Of a DNA stretch of 64,000 bases, positions 34,330 through 44,328 are shown piece by piece. Under the pieces are notes generated by a model. That model ran no database searches and was not told the origin of the DNA. It worked only from the letters and a program-made list of their open reading frames with translations. Source of the DNA: CG2-30-51-40 sp041753575. GTDB taxonomy: Bacteria; Desulfobacterota; DSM-4660; Desulfatiglandales; Desulfatiglandaceae. The position numbers and the translations under genes are program-made. The stretch spans positions 1 through 64,000 of the forward strand of contig JBGSUA010000123.1 of assembly GCA_041753575.1 (NCBI GenBank), written 5' to 3'. Position 1 is the first letter of the stretch. Every line of letters begins with the position of its first letter.

Positions 34330-34490
34330 CCTTCCTCCTGTGCGATGGTTCTTAGGGCTTGCGTCAACTCCGCCATATTCAACGTCCATTTACTCCAAGA
34401 AGACAATGGACAACCTGTGTCGCCGGCGCTATCATTGCAAAGCTATTTGGAAGGCTCAGCAACTTTTTGAGAGCTTGAAAACCTTCCCTG

Positions 34491-36176
34491 TCATGGTACA
34501 CGCTTCCACTCTCCGGAGACTGCAATCCCTGCGTTCCACCGGCCTGAGGCCGTTATGGTGTCATTGATCAGTTTTCCTGTCAGTGTTGCCTCAACCGGCG
34601 CACCGTTTTTTGCCCAGGCCGCAAGTTTCAAATTGACCGATCCATCCTCGGAAACAGTCCCGCGGGCAGTAGCAACTTGTTTGGTGCTGCCTACCCAGCT
34701 TCCCTCCGTGATTCCGCTTCGTACAACAAGCGGGACCGGCCAGCAGAAAGGCGCTTTGTCGGGAATCTGGTTGCAAAATTGTCCGCTGTAAGTGCCGTCT
34801 TGCGATATGGCTGTTGCAGGTGCAGATTTACCCGCCGGAGCTGCAGAGGCTTTCGGTATTAGCTTCCACCCTCCAGAGACAGCAAAGCCGGTAGTCCATT
34901 TGCCTGACGCGGTGATTTCTCCGTTGACGATTCGGCCTGTGAGGGTTGCCTCAACAGGAGTGCCGGCAGGGGTCCAGGCCGCAAGCATTAGCTGGATCAA
35001 GCCGTCGGCGGCTACGGTTCCACGCGCGGTGGCCGTCCTTTTTGTGCTGCTTATCCAACTGCCCTCGGCGATCCCTTTTTGTACCACCAGCAAGGTCGGC
35101 CAGCAGAAAGGCTGCTTGTTAGGGACTTCGTTACAGAACTGCCCGCTGTAGTTGCCGTCGAATGTCGCCGCTTCGGCAGCCAGTTTTTTGCTATCCTGCT
35201 GCTCTCGCTCTTTTGCGATGCGATCGCGCTCCTCCTTCGCTCGCAGCGCTCCTTTCTCTTCACTCTGCCTTTTCCCTTTCTCGATCTCCCGTCGTTCGCT
35301 TTCGAGCTTCTTTCGGTCCTGCTCGACGCGGATACGCTCCTCCTGCGCGCGTCGCAGAGTCTCCTCCGCTGCCTGCTTCTGTGCCTGAAGAGCCGCCTCT
35401 CGCTTGGCGTCCTCGGTTGCGCGCTGAGCCTGAGCGGTGGCCTGTTTCTGCGCCTCAAGCTGGGCCAGGAGCTGGGACTCGACTTTATTTTGGTCAGCCT
35501 TGTCCACAGACGGAGTAGTCGGTCTCAGCACGAACTGCCAAAAGGCCAGAGCCCCCGCCACCAGGACTGCAATCACAATTATTGTCAAAGATATTCGGCG
35601 GTTGCCGGAAGGTGTCTTCTGCTCTTCGGTTTCAACAACAGTGACCCTCGGTTCCAGCAAAACCCTATAGGCTCCCACAGGTTTAGCGATATTCTTGACG
35701 GCCTTTTCACCAAGGTACTCGTAACCTAAAGGGAGTTTCGTTTCGATTTGATCAAAGGCGGTCTTGGAGATGCAGATCCCGCCGGGATCGGCGAGTGACT
35801 CTAACCTGGCAGCGATATTTATGCCGTCACCATAAAGCCGGCTCTCCTCCTCGATAACGTCCCCGAGGTTAATTCCTATGCGGAACTGCATCCTTCGATT
35901 TTCCGGCAGGTCGGCGTTGCGGGATAGGAGTTCCTTTTGAAGCGCCACCGCGCACTGCACCGCATCCACCACGCTGGCAAACTCGGCAAGGATATTATCT
36001 CCAGGGGAGTCAACGACCCTGCCACGGTGCTGATGTATCAGTTCTCCGATGATTCTTCTATAGGCAGTGAGGGTCTTGACCGTCTCGGTCTCATTATCGC
36101 CCATGAGGCGGCTATACCCCTTCACATCCGCACTCATAATAGCGGCGAGCTTGCGCTTGAAGGAATCTGCAGCCAT
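34491..36176 (-). CDS. Membrane class III adenylate/guanylate cyclase with duplicated C-terminal domain
   Basis: This 561-residue protein has an N-terminal class III cyclase domain (about 8-180; metal aspartates in IMSADVKGYS and VVDSPGDNI, and YGDGINIAARLE), one transmembrane helix (about 195-217), a long charged coiled coil (about 230-335), and two roughly 100-residue tandem repeats. The repeats share YSGQFCN, PFCWP, TATARGTV and VEATLTG. With the cyclase inside, the repeats would lie in the periplasm and could sense a ligand or the envelope. AGGAGGT precedes the ATG at 36176. Cyclase activity is likely but untested; the repeats are of unknown type. Confidence 0.85.
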   Translation of the reverse strand: MAADSFKRKLAAIMSADVKGYSRLMGDNETETVKTLTAYRRIIGELIHQHRGRVVDSPGDNILAEFASVVDAVQCAVALQKELLSRNADLPENRRMQFRIGINLGDVIEEESRLYGDGINIAARLESLADPGGICISKTAFDQIETKLPLGYEYLGEKAVKNIAKPVGAYRVLLEPRVTVVETEEQKTPSGNRRISLTIIVIAVLVAGALAFWQFVLRPTTPSVDKADQNKVESQLLAQLEAQKQATAQAQRATEDAKREAALQAQKQAAEETLRRAQEERIRVEQDRKKLESERREIEKGKRQSEEKGALRAKEERDRIAKEREQQDSKKLAAEAATFDGNYSGQFCNEVPNKQPFCWPTLLVVQKGIAEGSWISSTKRTATARGTVAADGLIQLMLAAWTPAGTPVEATLTGRIVNGEITASGKWTTGFAVSGGWKLIPKASAAPAGKSAPATAISQDGTYSGQFCNQIPDKAPFCWPVPLVVRSGITEGSWVGSTKQVATARGTVSEDGSVNLKLAAWAKNGAPVEATLTGKLINDTITASGRWNAGIAVSGEWKRVP

Positions 36177-36192
36177 GAGATAACCTCCTGAC

Positions 36193-36229
36193 AAAAAGAG
36201 CCTCTCAAGTGAGGGCAGATCATGAGAGG
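36193..36229 (-). terminator. Possible terminator downstream of the P-type ATPase gene
   Basis: On the minus strand CCTCTCA (36229-36223) pairs with TGAGAGG (36207-36201), followed by CTCTTTTTG. It lies between the ATPase gene and the cyclase gene on the same strand and ends next to the cyclase ribosome site, so it could end the ATPase transcript. The rest of the gap 36230-36409 shows no gene. Confidence 0.35.
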
Positions 36230-36409
36230 TTTCTTTTCCTTATCTGGACGATATGGGATTAAGCCCTGTGAGTCAAGATGGAAAGGTACACGCCATGGCA
36301 TCTTTTCCGGTAGATAGCTTCAAAGATACTGTGAGTTCTTGTGCATAGGAAGCTCGATGCTTCGGAGTCAGCCCAATGCAATGCCTGGCCGCGTCTGCCC
36401 TTTGGGCGA

Positions 36410-39079
36410 TCACCTGTTTTTCGACCTTTTGATCGCCTTTTCCACCTCCACCGCCAGGAAGACCACTGTTGAAAGCATAATCGTTACAACAAGTTCTCCG
36501 GCAGCGAGCGGTTCGGTCTTGAAAATGGGGTTCAGAAACGGCACATAAATAGTGGCCATCTGAAGGGCAAAAGTCAGTAAGACGGCCCCAAGAAGTGGTT
36601 TGTTGGATAAGGCCCCCTGCCTGAAAAAAGACTTCTCTTCGGATCGAATGGCCAGCACGTGTCCCATCTGGCTCAAGCAGAGGACGGTGAAGACCATGGT
36701 TTGCCAGTGGGTCCGGCTGCTGTCAATGAACAAGGCCTGGGTCAGGATGGAAACCCCGCCCATGAGGAGCCCGACCCAGATAATGTGGGTGCCGAGACCT
36801 TTGGCGAAAATGCTTTCCTTCGGGTCTCTGGGGGGGCGGCTCATGATGTTTCTCTCCCCGGGCTCGGCGGCCAGGGCCAAGCCGGGGACCCCGTCGGTCA
36901 CCAGGTTGATCCACAGGATGTGGATCGGCAACAGGGGAATGGGGAGCCCCAGGAAGGGCGCCAGAAAAATGGTGCAGATTTCGCCCGAGTTGCTGGTCAT
37001 GGTGTATTTGATGAACTTGCGAATGTTGTCAAAGATTCGCCGGCCTTCCCTGACGGCCTTTACAATGGTGGCAAAGTTGTCGTTCAGCAGTATCATGTGG
37101 GAGGCTTCCTTGGATACATCGGTGCCGGTGATTCCCATGGCAACGCCGATATCCGCCCGTTTCAAGGCGGGGGCGTCGTTGACGCCGTCCCCGGTCATCG
37201 CCACAAAATGTCCCTTATCCTGCAGGGCCTTGACGATCTTCAGCTTCTGCTCAGGGGCTACCCGGGCGTAGACCCTAATCTTTTCAACCCTGTGTTCGAA
37301 TTCATCCAGAGAAAGCTTATCAAGCTCCCGTCCGGTCATGACAGCCTCGCCCTCACCGCGGATGATCCCGATCCGTCTTGCGATAACCTCGGCTGTCAGC
37401 GGGTGATCTCCTGTGATCATCACCGGCCGGATTCCTGCGGAACGACACATTGCAACAGACTCTGCTGCTTCAGGCCGGGGCGGGTCCATCATGCCGACGA
37501 TCCCTAGCAGTATCAGGCCTGTTTCAGCTTGCTCCGAAGTCAGCGGATCAGGAAGAGCCTCCCAGATCCGCATGGCGAACCCCAAGGTTCTCAGCCCCTC
37601 GCCGGCAATCTGTTCGGCGGTATCCAGGACTCCAGCGCGGTCGAGTTCTTCCTGACCTCTATTGGTAAAGCCCTTTTCGGAGCGCTCGAGTATTTCCTCA
37701 ACCGCCCCCTTGGTGAAAGAAACGATGCGGCCGTTTTCCCAGGGATGAAAAGTAGTCATGAGCTTTCGGTCAGAGTCGAAGGGAATTTCGGCCAGCCTGG
37801 GATATTTTTCATCAAGTCTCTCCCTGATATGGCCTTTCTGCCGTGCCAGGTCGAACAGGGCTGTTTCGGTAGGATCACCGATCGCCTCCCCGGAGGCCTC
37901 CAGTCGGGCGTCATTGCATAGGGCCAGGGCGTTCAGAAGCATATCGAAGGGGTCCCTGCCGGAGAGCAGACCGTCCCCGGCTCGTTCCTGACTGGTAGGC
38001 GCCAGTTCGTCGGAGCGGAGCATTTTCCCGCCCGCATAGACCTTTTCCACCGTCATGCGGTTCAAAGTCAGGGTGCCGGTCTTGTCAGAGCAGATATAGG
38101 TAACAGATCCCAGAGTCTCCACCGCGGGCAGTTTTCGAATCAATGCCTGCTGTTTTACCAGCTTTCTTGCCCCCAGGGCCAGTGAGATGGTGATAACGGC
38201 AGGCAGGGCCTCAGGAATGGCCGCCACAGCCAGAGAGATAGCCGTGAGAAGCATCAGGAGCGGAGGCTCTCCCCTTAAAAGACCGGCTGTAAAAACGATG
38301 ACACAAATGCCCAGGACCGCGTAAGCGAGCTTCTGGCCGAAAGAGGTGAGCCTTTTCTGAAGAGGCGTGCGTCCTTCTCCCTGGTCCTGGAGCAGCGCGG
38401 CGATTCCTCCCAGTTCCGTTCTCATTCCGGTAGCTGCCACCAGGCCACTGCCTCGTCCGTAGGTGACGATGGTGCCTTTATAGACCATATTTTTCCGGTC
38501 GCCGATGGACAGGCCAGCCTCTCTGAGTGCCTCGGTATCCTTCTCCACCGGCACGGATTCACCCGTCAAAGTTGATTCATCTATTCTAATCATGGCCGCT
38601 TCCATCAGCCGGATATCGGCCGGGACCACGTTACCGGCCTCCAGGATCACCAGGTCTCCAGGAACGAGCCGTTCCGCGGCAACCGATTCGGGCCGCCCGT
38701 CCCGGACGACAGTCGCCGAAGGGGCTGCCAGCTTTTTCAGAGCGGCCATGGCTTTTTCGGCCCGGTACTCCTGAACGAACCCAAGCACGGCATTCAGAAG
38801 CACAATCACGGCTATGGCTATGGTATCGGAAGGCTCGCCGATTACCCCAGCCACGACAGCGGCGGCGATCAGCACCAGGATCATGAAATCCTTAAACTGA
38901 TCCAGAAACATCATCCACAGCGATTTGTGCTTTTTCTCAATCAGTTCGTTGGGGCCATACTGCTCCAGGCGCCGACGGGCCTCCTCGGAAACAAGGCCCG
39001 TATCGGATGATTGAAGTTTCTCCGCCACCTCCTTCTGAGCAAGCTGGTGCCAGTTGATGGATAGATTTCCTTTTGCCAT
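36410..39079 (-). CDS. P-type ATPase, calcium-transporting type (P2A-like)
   Basis: This 889-residue ion pump has the phosphorylation motif DKTGTLT (Asp332) and TGDGVNDAPALKRADIG at the hinge. Cation-site residues of SERCA-type pumps are visible: TM4 PEALP, TM5 SNSGE (Asn and Glu equivalent to N768/E771) and TM6 NLVTDG (equivalent to N796/T799/D800). It would export Ca2+ from the cytoplasm using ATP. A GGAGGGAAG ribosome site precedes the ATG. It is a single-gene unit; the sequence cannot rule out Mn2+ transport. Confidence 0.92.
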   Translation of the reverse strand: MAKGNLSINWHQLAQKEVAEKLQSSDTGLVSEEARRRLEQYGPNELIEKKHKSLWMMFLDQFKDFMILVLIAAAVVAGVIGEPSDTIAIAVIVLLNAVLGFVQEYRAEKAMAALKKLAAPSATVVRDGRPESVAAERLVPGDLVILEAGNVVPADIRLMEAAMIRIDESTLTGESVPVEKDTEALREAGLSIGDRKNMVYKGTIVTYGRGSGLVAATGMRTELGGIAALLQDQGEGRTPLQKRLTSFGQKLAYAVLGICVIVFTAGLLRGEPPLLMLLTAISLAVAAIPEALPAVITISLALGARKLVKQQALIRKLPAVETLGSVTYICSDKTGTLTLNRMTVEKVYAGGKMLRSDELAPTSQERAGDGLLSGRDPFDMLLNALALCNDARLEASGEAIGDPTETALFDLARQKGHIRERLDEKYPRLAEIPFDSDRKLMTTFHPWENGRIVSFTKGAVEEILERSEKGFTNRGQEELDRAGVLDTAEQIAGEGLRTLGFAMRIWEALPDPLTSEQAETGLILLGIVGMMDPPRPEAAESVAMCRSAGIRPVMITGDHPLTAEVIARRIGIIRGEGEAVMTGRELDKLSLDEFEHRVEKIRVYARVAPEQKLKIVKALQDKGHFVAMTGDGVNDAPALKRADIGVAMGITGTDVSKEASHMILLNDNFATIVKAVREGRRIFDNIRKFIKYTMTSNSGEICTIFLAPFLGLPIPLLPIHILWINLVTDGVPGLALAAEPGERNIMSRPPRDPKESIFAKGLGTHIIWVGLLMGGVSILTQALFIDSSRTHWQTMVFTVLCLSQMGHVLAIRSEEKSFFRQGALSNKPLLGAVLLTFALQMATIYVPFLNPIFKTEPLAAGELVVTIMLSTVVFLAVEVEKAIKRSKNR

Positions 39080-39268
39080 GTCAGCTCTTCCCTCCAGCGA
39101 AGAATTCCTGTCAGATCCACGAGGGGATCTGAACAGAAGAAAATTTTAATCATGCGCTACGGCAGATAGTATGTCATACAATAATAGGCACTGAGGTCAA
39201 GCGCGATTTTGGTTCGGAGAATTTTCAGGATGGGAAAGAACTGGTTTCATCCAGAACCCTTCTGAATA

Positions 39269-39297
39269 TTGCATTTATCCTTCTTTGTGCTTAGAAT
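39269..39297 (+). promoter_or_regulatory. Putative sigma-70 promoter for the lipoprotein gene
   Basis: TTGCAT (39269-39274) and TAGAAT (39292-39297) are 17 bases apart, about 24 bases before an ATG that has GGAGGAGG upstream. Confidence 0.45.
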
Positions 39298-39321
39298 GAA
39301 AAATGGAGGAGGTCCCCATTC

Positions 39322-40053
39322 ATGGCAAGAACCCATCTGTTAAAAGGGCATTTTTTCTCGTTAATGTGCATCGCTGCCATCCTGATGTCAGTGTCCCTTC
39401 CCCTAGGCTGTTCAAGGGAAGAATCCCGTCCTCAAAGCAAGCCATCCGGAGCACAGGGGTTCACCTTTTTCGATCTGGGCGCCACCTCTCAATATTCACA
39501 CTCTGTACGGAAGGATTTGAGCCAAAAGCTGGGTTCGGACGCCATCTCTCAGAAAAACACAATGGACCTGTCCATCCACTACCAGGGTTTCCTGGAAGAG
39601 CATTTCCCAGCCATTGCAGAGCTGAACAAGAGACTCAATTGGCCTCCCCGTCGAAGGGTCGAGCACGATACCACCAAGTTGGTCTACCGAGACGCCCGGA
39701 GGCAGGACACGCCCTTCACCTATGTGGAGCTGTTTTTCTCAGATGATAGCCGAAAACCCATCTTTTTCAGAATCACAGCAGGCCCTGAAGGGGCAGCCAT
39801 CGTGGACACGATCCTTAAGAAATATGGTTCGCCCAAGGAGTTCGAGTGGGGTGAGAAGGAGAGCCGAACGCGTTTCTGGGAAAATGGAAAGGATGTGTTT
39901 GTGATTTCTTCTTTCAAGAACCGCCGGAATGACCTGGAGTACCTGCTTTGCATCTACTTCGCTGAAAATCTGGACGAAATGCTGAGGACCGAAGAGGCCC
40001 GCAGGCTTGCGGAAGAGGAAAGAATCCGCAAGGCTGGAAAATCAGCCTTTTGA
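39322..40053 (+). CDS. Putative lipoprotein, unknown function
   Basis: This 243-residue protein has a lipoprotein signal ending at LPLGC (Cys30). The mature part includes FTYVELFFSDDSRKP and a C-terminal charged helix (TEEARRLAEEERIRKAGK). A GGAGGAGG ribosome site and a plausible promoter sit upstream. I do not recognise the family. It would sit in the inner or outer membrane facing the periplasm. Confidence 0.6.
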   Translation: MARTHLLKGHFFSLMCIAAILMSVSLPLGCSREESRPQSKPSGAQGFTFFDLGATSQYSHSVRKDLSQKLGSDAISQKNTMDLSIHYQGFLEEHFPAIAELNKRLNWPPRRRVEHDTTKLVYRDARRQDTPFTYVELFFSDDSRKPIFFRITAGPEGAAIVDTILKKYGSPKEFEWGEKESRTRFWENGKDVFVISSFKNRRNDLEYLLCIYFAENLDEMLRTEEARRLAEEERIRKAGKSAF

Positions 40054-40065
40054 CGTGTAGCTGTC

Positions 40066-40220
40066 AGCAGCCTATTGAAAAATATGCTGTTCACAGGCTG
40101 AGGAAAAATGGCCAGATGCAAGGCCCGGGAAGTCCCGAGGAATAAGGCGTACTTATATGTACGCCGCAGTGACAAGGGGCGAGCGAAACGAAGCGGATGG
40201 GCGTTTTTCAGCAGCCTGTG
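40066..40220. repeat. MITE-like intergenic repeat, copy 1
   Basis: This 155-base element is bounded by related inverted ends (cagcctattgaaaaa and tttttcagcagcctg) and has a palindromic core GGCGTACTTATATGTACGCC (40146-40165). The second copy, in the opposite orientation, is at 44521-44726. No coding capacity is evident. It supplies the stop codon of the adjacent RluA gene. Confidence 0.7.
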
Positions 40221-40945
40221 AAGGGTTTCTCCCAGTCCGCTTCAGTAAGACCGCCTGCGATGCGCGAGAAGAACTCAGGAATTTCCGTATTGAAGGTCAT
40301 TCTTTTCCCGTGGTGGGGATGATTAAACGCAAAGGATTTTGCGTGAAGGGCCAGTCGTTCATAGGGCTTGTCTTTGAAGCCGTATTTGCGATCCCCGGCC
40401 ACCGGGTGTCCTTTTTCGGCAAAATGAACCCGGATCTGGTTTTTGCGGCCGGTCAGAAGCTTGATTTTGAGAATGCTTAATGAGCGGGTTTCTTTGATCA
40501 CTGAAAACGCTGTTATTGCCAATCGCCCCGATTTTGGATCGTCAGTTGAAGAGACAAACTGATCTTCATCTTCCGCCAGATAGGTTTCAATCACGCCCGA
40601 CCTGGGATTCAGATGGCCATGGATCACGGCCAAATAAAGCTTTTCTGTTTCTTTCCAATTGTCTTTAAGGCGCTGCTGAACCGGATAGCTTTTCGCAAAA
40701 ATCAGGAGGCCCGAGCTCTCCCTGTCCAGCCGGTGAACCACAAACACGCGGTTTTTAGAGCGGGCGCACCCCTTGCGGACATAGTCGGTCAAAATACGTT
40801 CGGCGGTATGTGGCTGGTCCTTGTGAAAGCTCATGGTCAGAAGGCCGGGTTCTTTATTTACCAGGAGGATGTCCCTGTCCTCATGGATGATGTCAAGCCC
40901 TTTGGGGCGGTGCCTGCCCGAAGGGCGGCGGAATGAGTTTGTCAT
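40208..40945 (-). CDS. RluA-family pseudouridine synthase
   Basis: This 245-residue protein has the RluA/RsuA catalytic motif HRLDRESSGLLIFAKS with the active-site Asp, and the downstream KNQIRVHFAEKGHPVAGD stretch. It converts uridine to pseudouridine in rRNA or tRNA; the exact target is not readable. It lacks an S4 domain. The last codons and stop lie in a dispersed repeat. The following 550 bases upstream (40946-41499) show no clear gene. Confidence 0.88.
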   Translation of the reverse strand: MTNSFRRPSGRHRPKGLDIIHEDRDILLVNKEPGLLTMSFHKDQPHTAERILTDYVRKGCARSKNRVFVVHRLDRESSGLLIFAKSYPVQQRLKDNWKETEKLYLAVIHGHLNPRSGVIETYLAEDEDQFVSSTDDPKSGRLAITAFSVIKETRSLSILKIKLLTGRKNQIRVHFAEKGHPVAGDRKYGFKDKPYERLALHAKSFAFNHPHHGKRMTFNTEIPEFFSRIAGGLTEADWEKPFTGC

Positions 40946-41499
40946 GAGTCGAAACTCTTTATCTCCGGATCAGTTCAAAGACCTGCGGGCGCAGCGATTT
41001 GGTAGCGGATATGGCCTCAAGAGCCGAAAAATGTGATGAGCTCTTATGCCTTCTAACGGCCTCCGTGACCGGGATGTCGTCGGACCCAAATTCGCCGCAG
41101 TTCCGCTCTGGAAATACCCCAGAGAGAAACGTCCGTCAAGATACGCTTTTCCCGTGGCTAATTCGGGACAGGTCCTGTTTGTTCCTCACGGATTTCTTAC
41201 CTCTTGATGACCTGGCGAGAGGTTTGAATTGGCGCGGCAAAGGCCCTGGCACAGGGGGCGATCAGCAGAGGCTCAATAGATGAGATCACAGTTGTCATCG
41301 TCCAGATCAAAGAGTAGGATTAGACCTTGAGGTATGCTTTTGGAGGGTGCAGCTCCGTGAGACTTCTATGCCTTTAGGAGATCCTTCAAGCTGAATCGAA
41401 CACAGCCATGGGCGGACACGATGAAGAATGACAATGATAGAAGAGCTGGAGACATTATCCTGTAAAAGCACAGGTCAGCGTTTTGTATGGAGGAACGGT
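40946..41499. other. Gene-poor stretch
   Basis: No convincing gene, RNA or repeat was seen in this 554-base interval. It contains the divergent upstream regions of the RluA and CsgG-like genes. Short open frames here lack ribosome sites or recognisable motifs. Confidence 0.4.
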
Positions 41500-42525
41500 A
41501 TGAATCTAATTGGATTTCGCAGCGCTTTTTTATTTACGATATTCGGGTTCTTCCTCTTATCAGCCTGCGCGCCCAAGGTAAAGACGAATGTCCTTGTTCC
41601 CGCCAAGGCCCACGGAGCAGCTCAGCTCAACCGCCTTGCGGTCCTGCCCTTTCAGGGAAAATGCGGCCAGGAGATCACCTCGGAGTTGGAATCCATGCTT
41701 GTTGGGATCAAGGTCAATGATGGCCCCTACTTCACCGTTATTGAAAGACAGGCAATCAATAAGGTTATTTCGGAGCAGAAATTCCAATTCGGCGGTTTTG
41801 TGGATGAGAACACTGCCGTGAATGTGGCACATCTGCTGGGGGCCGACGGCATAATAATAGGGAAAGTTGATGACTGCAGCACTGAAGATAGAAGGTATCA
41901 AGAGGAGAGATCCAAATGCGCTCTGACAGACAAGGACGGTAAGTGCCTGAAATGGCGGTCGCAGAATGTCAGTTGCACGGAAAGGGTTGCCCGGGTTTAC
42001 TTCACTCCGAAGGTAATTGATGTCAAATCCGGACAGGTAGTTGCCTCTGAAATCCTTTCAGGAAGTGCCGATGACTCCACCTGTAGCGACAGCGGCAGAC
42101 CGGTAGCCGGAAAAAGCGACCTGCTGGTCAAGGCAAGAAGTACTGCGATTGAGAAGTTCAGGGAAATAGTAGCGCCTCATTATGTGAAGATGGAGATCAA
42201 GCTTCTCACAAGCGATGATACCAGGATGGCCCCTGAAGTCAAAAACCTCATTAAAAATGGCGTTGACTGGAGTAATAAGGGAAGGCTGGACAGGGCCTGC
42301 GAGCAGTGGGGGCAGGCTGGGGCGCTCCATGGCGTCGGATATGCTCTCCCATATTTACTCGGTGTATGCGCAGAAGTCAGCGGCAATTTTTCAAAAGCTG
42401 AAGACTATTACAGGAAGGCTGATATGAATACCGGATCCCCGGTGAATGAGATATCTGAAGCTCTCGGCAGGATAAAGCTAAAGATAGACAACGATAGAAA
42501 GCTTAGCGATCAGTTGAAGAAATAA
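41500..42525 (+). CDS. CsgG-like/LpoB-like lipoprotein
   Basis: This 341-residue protein has a lipobox at LLSAC (about residue 23). Stretches such as LNRLAVLPFQGKCGQEITSE and FTVIERQAINKVISEQ and VAHLLGADGIIIG fit the CsgG/LpoB fold of outer-membrane lipoproteins used in curli export or peptidoglycan synthesis control. A cysteine-rich insert (about 130-155) and a C-terminal TPR-like region (RACEQWGQAG, YYRKADM) are extra. I chose the ATG at 41500 with GGAGG upstream. Its partner is not nearby. Confidence 0.75.
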   Translation: MNLIGFRSAFLFTIFGFFLLSACAPKVKTNVLVPAKAHGAAQLNRLAVLPFQGKCGQEITSELESMLVGIKVNDGPYFTVIERQAINKVISEQKFQFGGFVDENTAVNVAHLLGADGIIIGKVDDCSTEDRRYQEERSKCALTDKDGKCLKWRSQNVSCTERVARVYFTPKVIDVKSGQVVASEILSGSADDSTCSDSGRPVAGKSDLLVKARSTAIEKFREIVAPHYVKMEIKLLTSDDTRMAPEVKNLIKNGVDWSNKGRLDRACEQWGQAGALHGVGYALPYLLGVCAEVSGNFSKAEDYYRKADMNTGSPVNEISEALGRIKLKIDNDRKLSDQLKK

Positions 42526-42934
42526 TACCATATCGGCAAGGGGTTACGGATTAGTTCCCACTTGAGACAGAAGCCTGATATCAATCTCTTTTCATCTATA
42601 TATTGCCCTCCCGGAAGGATAGATGTCATAGCTTGCCACAGCCAGCTATCGCAGCGCATTAATCATCTAATTCCGGGAGTTGATCGAACTTCTGGTATCA
42701 TTTGCATATTACTTAATTTCTTACCCGTTTAATTTGATATTACCCAATTGCAGCTTGGCGGTTTTTTGCCGCCGGACGCTCTGGCCGCGTCCAAAGCATT
42801 CAATCTTGTTTTTCGCCCTTGGGGCTCGGAAATTGGCCGAGGCGATGACCGACAACACAGCATCACCGCAATGTTGGTCACAAAAACAGAACCAAACGTT
42901 TCATTTAACTTCTACTGATCATTATCGTTATTCG
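42526..42934. other. Gene-poor stretch
   Basis: This 409-base interval lies between the convergent ends of the CsgG-like gene and the CNNM gene. No recognisable gene, RNA or repeat was seen. A plus-strand open frame starts here but runs antisense into the CNNM gene. Confidence 0.4.
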
Positions 42935-44248
42935 TTAGAAATGCGCAATGGGGTCGTTCGTCTTGAAACTTTTCCGGGCGATTTCTATGAGCACCTTGTC
43001 TATGCGGTTGCCGTCCATATCAACGACCTCGAAGCGTGCGTTCCCGTGCATGAAGCTTGCGCCGGCCTTGGGTATTCGTCCCAGATGGTCCAGCACGAAA
43101 CGCGCCAGCCTCTCAACGTCCCTTCCCATATAGATGCCCGTTATGGTTTCGACTTCGTCGGTCGGAATCCTCCCGTCTGCCAGCCACGACCCGTCGTCTC
43201 TTTGCACGATCCGGGGGCCACCGTCTTCGCCTCGTTCAGGAAGATCTCCAGCGATTGCTTCGATGACATCTGTAAGGGTCACCAATCCTTCCGTCGTGCC
43301 ATATTCATCTACCACCACCGCGATATGCACTTTTTCTTTCTTTAATTGATTGAGCAGTCTGAGGACCGGTGTACGGTCGGAAACGAAAACCAGCGGCGTC
43401 ATCAATGTGGCGAGGGTGACATCTTTGCAGCTAAGGGCTGCGGGAAGAAGGTTCTTGGTGTGGATAAAACCGACGGGATGATCCACGGTTCCGTCGCAAA
43501 CCAGCAAACGTGAAAAACGATGTGACTCGACCATGCCGATGATCGTATTTCGGTCGGATTTCACGTCCGCCCAAACGATCTTGGTGCGAGGCGTCATGAT
43601 GACTCTAACGGAACGATCCGCCAGGCGGAGCACACCTTCGATCATTTCCTGTTCCTGTGGCACAAATACGCCCGCCAGCGTCCCCTCGGCGATCAGCGAC
43701 TTGATCTCCTCCTCGGTGACAGTTGTCTCACGGGCATCCGTCAACCCCAAAAACCGCAGGACCCCCTCAATTGAGATATGAAGTACCCATACCGCAGGAG
43801 CGGCGGCCAGGGAAAGTCCCCGCATGGGACCGGCAACCAACGAGGCGATCCGTTCGGGCTGAGCCAGCGCAATCCGCTTTGGCACGAGTTCACCTATGAT
43901 CAACGAGAGATAGGTTATGACGACTACCGTGATGCCTATACCCACGGAATTGCCATACGGTGAAAGCGACGGAAATGTATTAAGCCAGGCTCCGAGGCGC
44001 TGCCCTAAAGTCGCACCGCTGAATGCTCCGGCGATGATGCCCACAAGCGAAATGCCGATCTGGACTGTTGACAAAAACCTGCTCGGATCTTCGATGAGGC
44101 GCAGAGCAGCACGCGCGCCGCGGCTTCCCTGATTAGCCATCTGTTCTAGGCGGCTTTTTCGGGATGAAACGAGGGCAAGCTCGGACATGGCGAGTAAGCC
44201 GTTCATCAAGGTAAGGAAAAAGACTGCGAGTATTTCAAGGTAGAGCAT
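42935..44248 (-). CDS. CNNM/CorC-family membrane protein
   Basis: This 437-residue protein has an N-terminal DUF21/CNNM transmembrane domain (about residues 1-190, LMNGLLAMSELALVSSRKSRL), a pair of CBS domains (about 215-340, with VIMTPRTKI and VVVDEYGTTEGLVTLTDVIEAIAGDLPE) and a C-terminal CorC_HlyC domain. Such proteins regulate Mg2+ or Co2+ flux. The length and order are standard. It is a single gene. Confidence 0.9.
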   Translation of the reverse strand: MLYLEILAVFFLTLMNGLLAMSELALVSSRKSRLEQMANQGSRGARAALRLIEDPSRFLSTVQIGISLVGIIAGAFSGATLGQRLGAWLNTFPSLSPYGNSVGIGITVVVITYLSLIIGELVPKRIALAQPERIASLVAGPMRGLSLAAAPAVWVLHISIEGVLRFLGLTDARETTVTEEEIKSLIAEGTLAGVFVPQEQEMIEGVLRLADRSVRVIMTPRTKIVWADVKSDRNTIIGMVESHRFSRLLVCDGTVDHPVGFIHTKNLLPAALSCKDVTLATLMTPLVFVSDRTPVLRLLNQLKKEKVHIAVVVDEYGTTEGLVTLTDVIEAIAGDLPERGEDGGPRIVQRDDGSWLADGRIPTDEVETITGIYMGRDVERLARFVLDHLGRIPKAGASFMHGNARFEVVDMDGNRIDKVLIEIARKSFKTNDPIAHF

Positions 44249-44303
44249 GGCAGCCTCTTACAAATATGGTAGCCGTGACATCCGCGGGCCATACCACCGC
44301 GCC

Positions 44304-44328
44304 GGCCTTAACCGTTCCAAACGGATTA
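44304..44328. repeat. 25-base repeat shared with 58771-58795
   Basis: A 25-base sequence starting ggccttaaccgttccaaacg is identical at 44304-44328 and 58771-58795, with partly matching flanks. Both copies are intergenic. Its nature is unknown; a chance match of this length is unlikely. Confidence 0.5.

Noticed and set aside
40999..41283. 94-codon plus-strand frame between RluA and the CsgG-like gene
   Set aside because: No ribosome site and no family resemblance; the start lies near the RluA promoter region.
42680..43345. 221-codon plus-strand frame
   Set aside because: About 60 percent is antisense to the CNNM/CorC gene, and it has no motif or promoter support.
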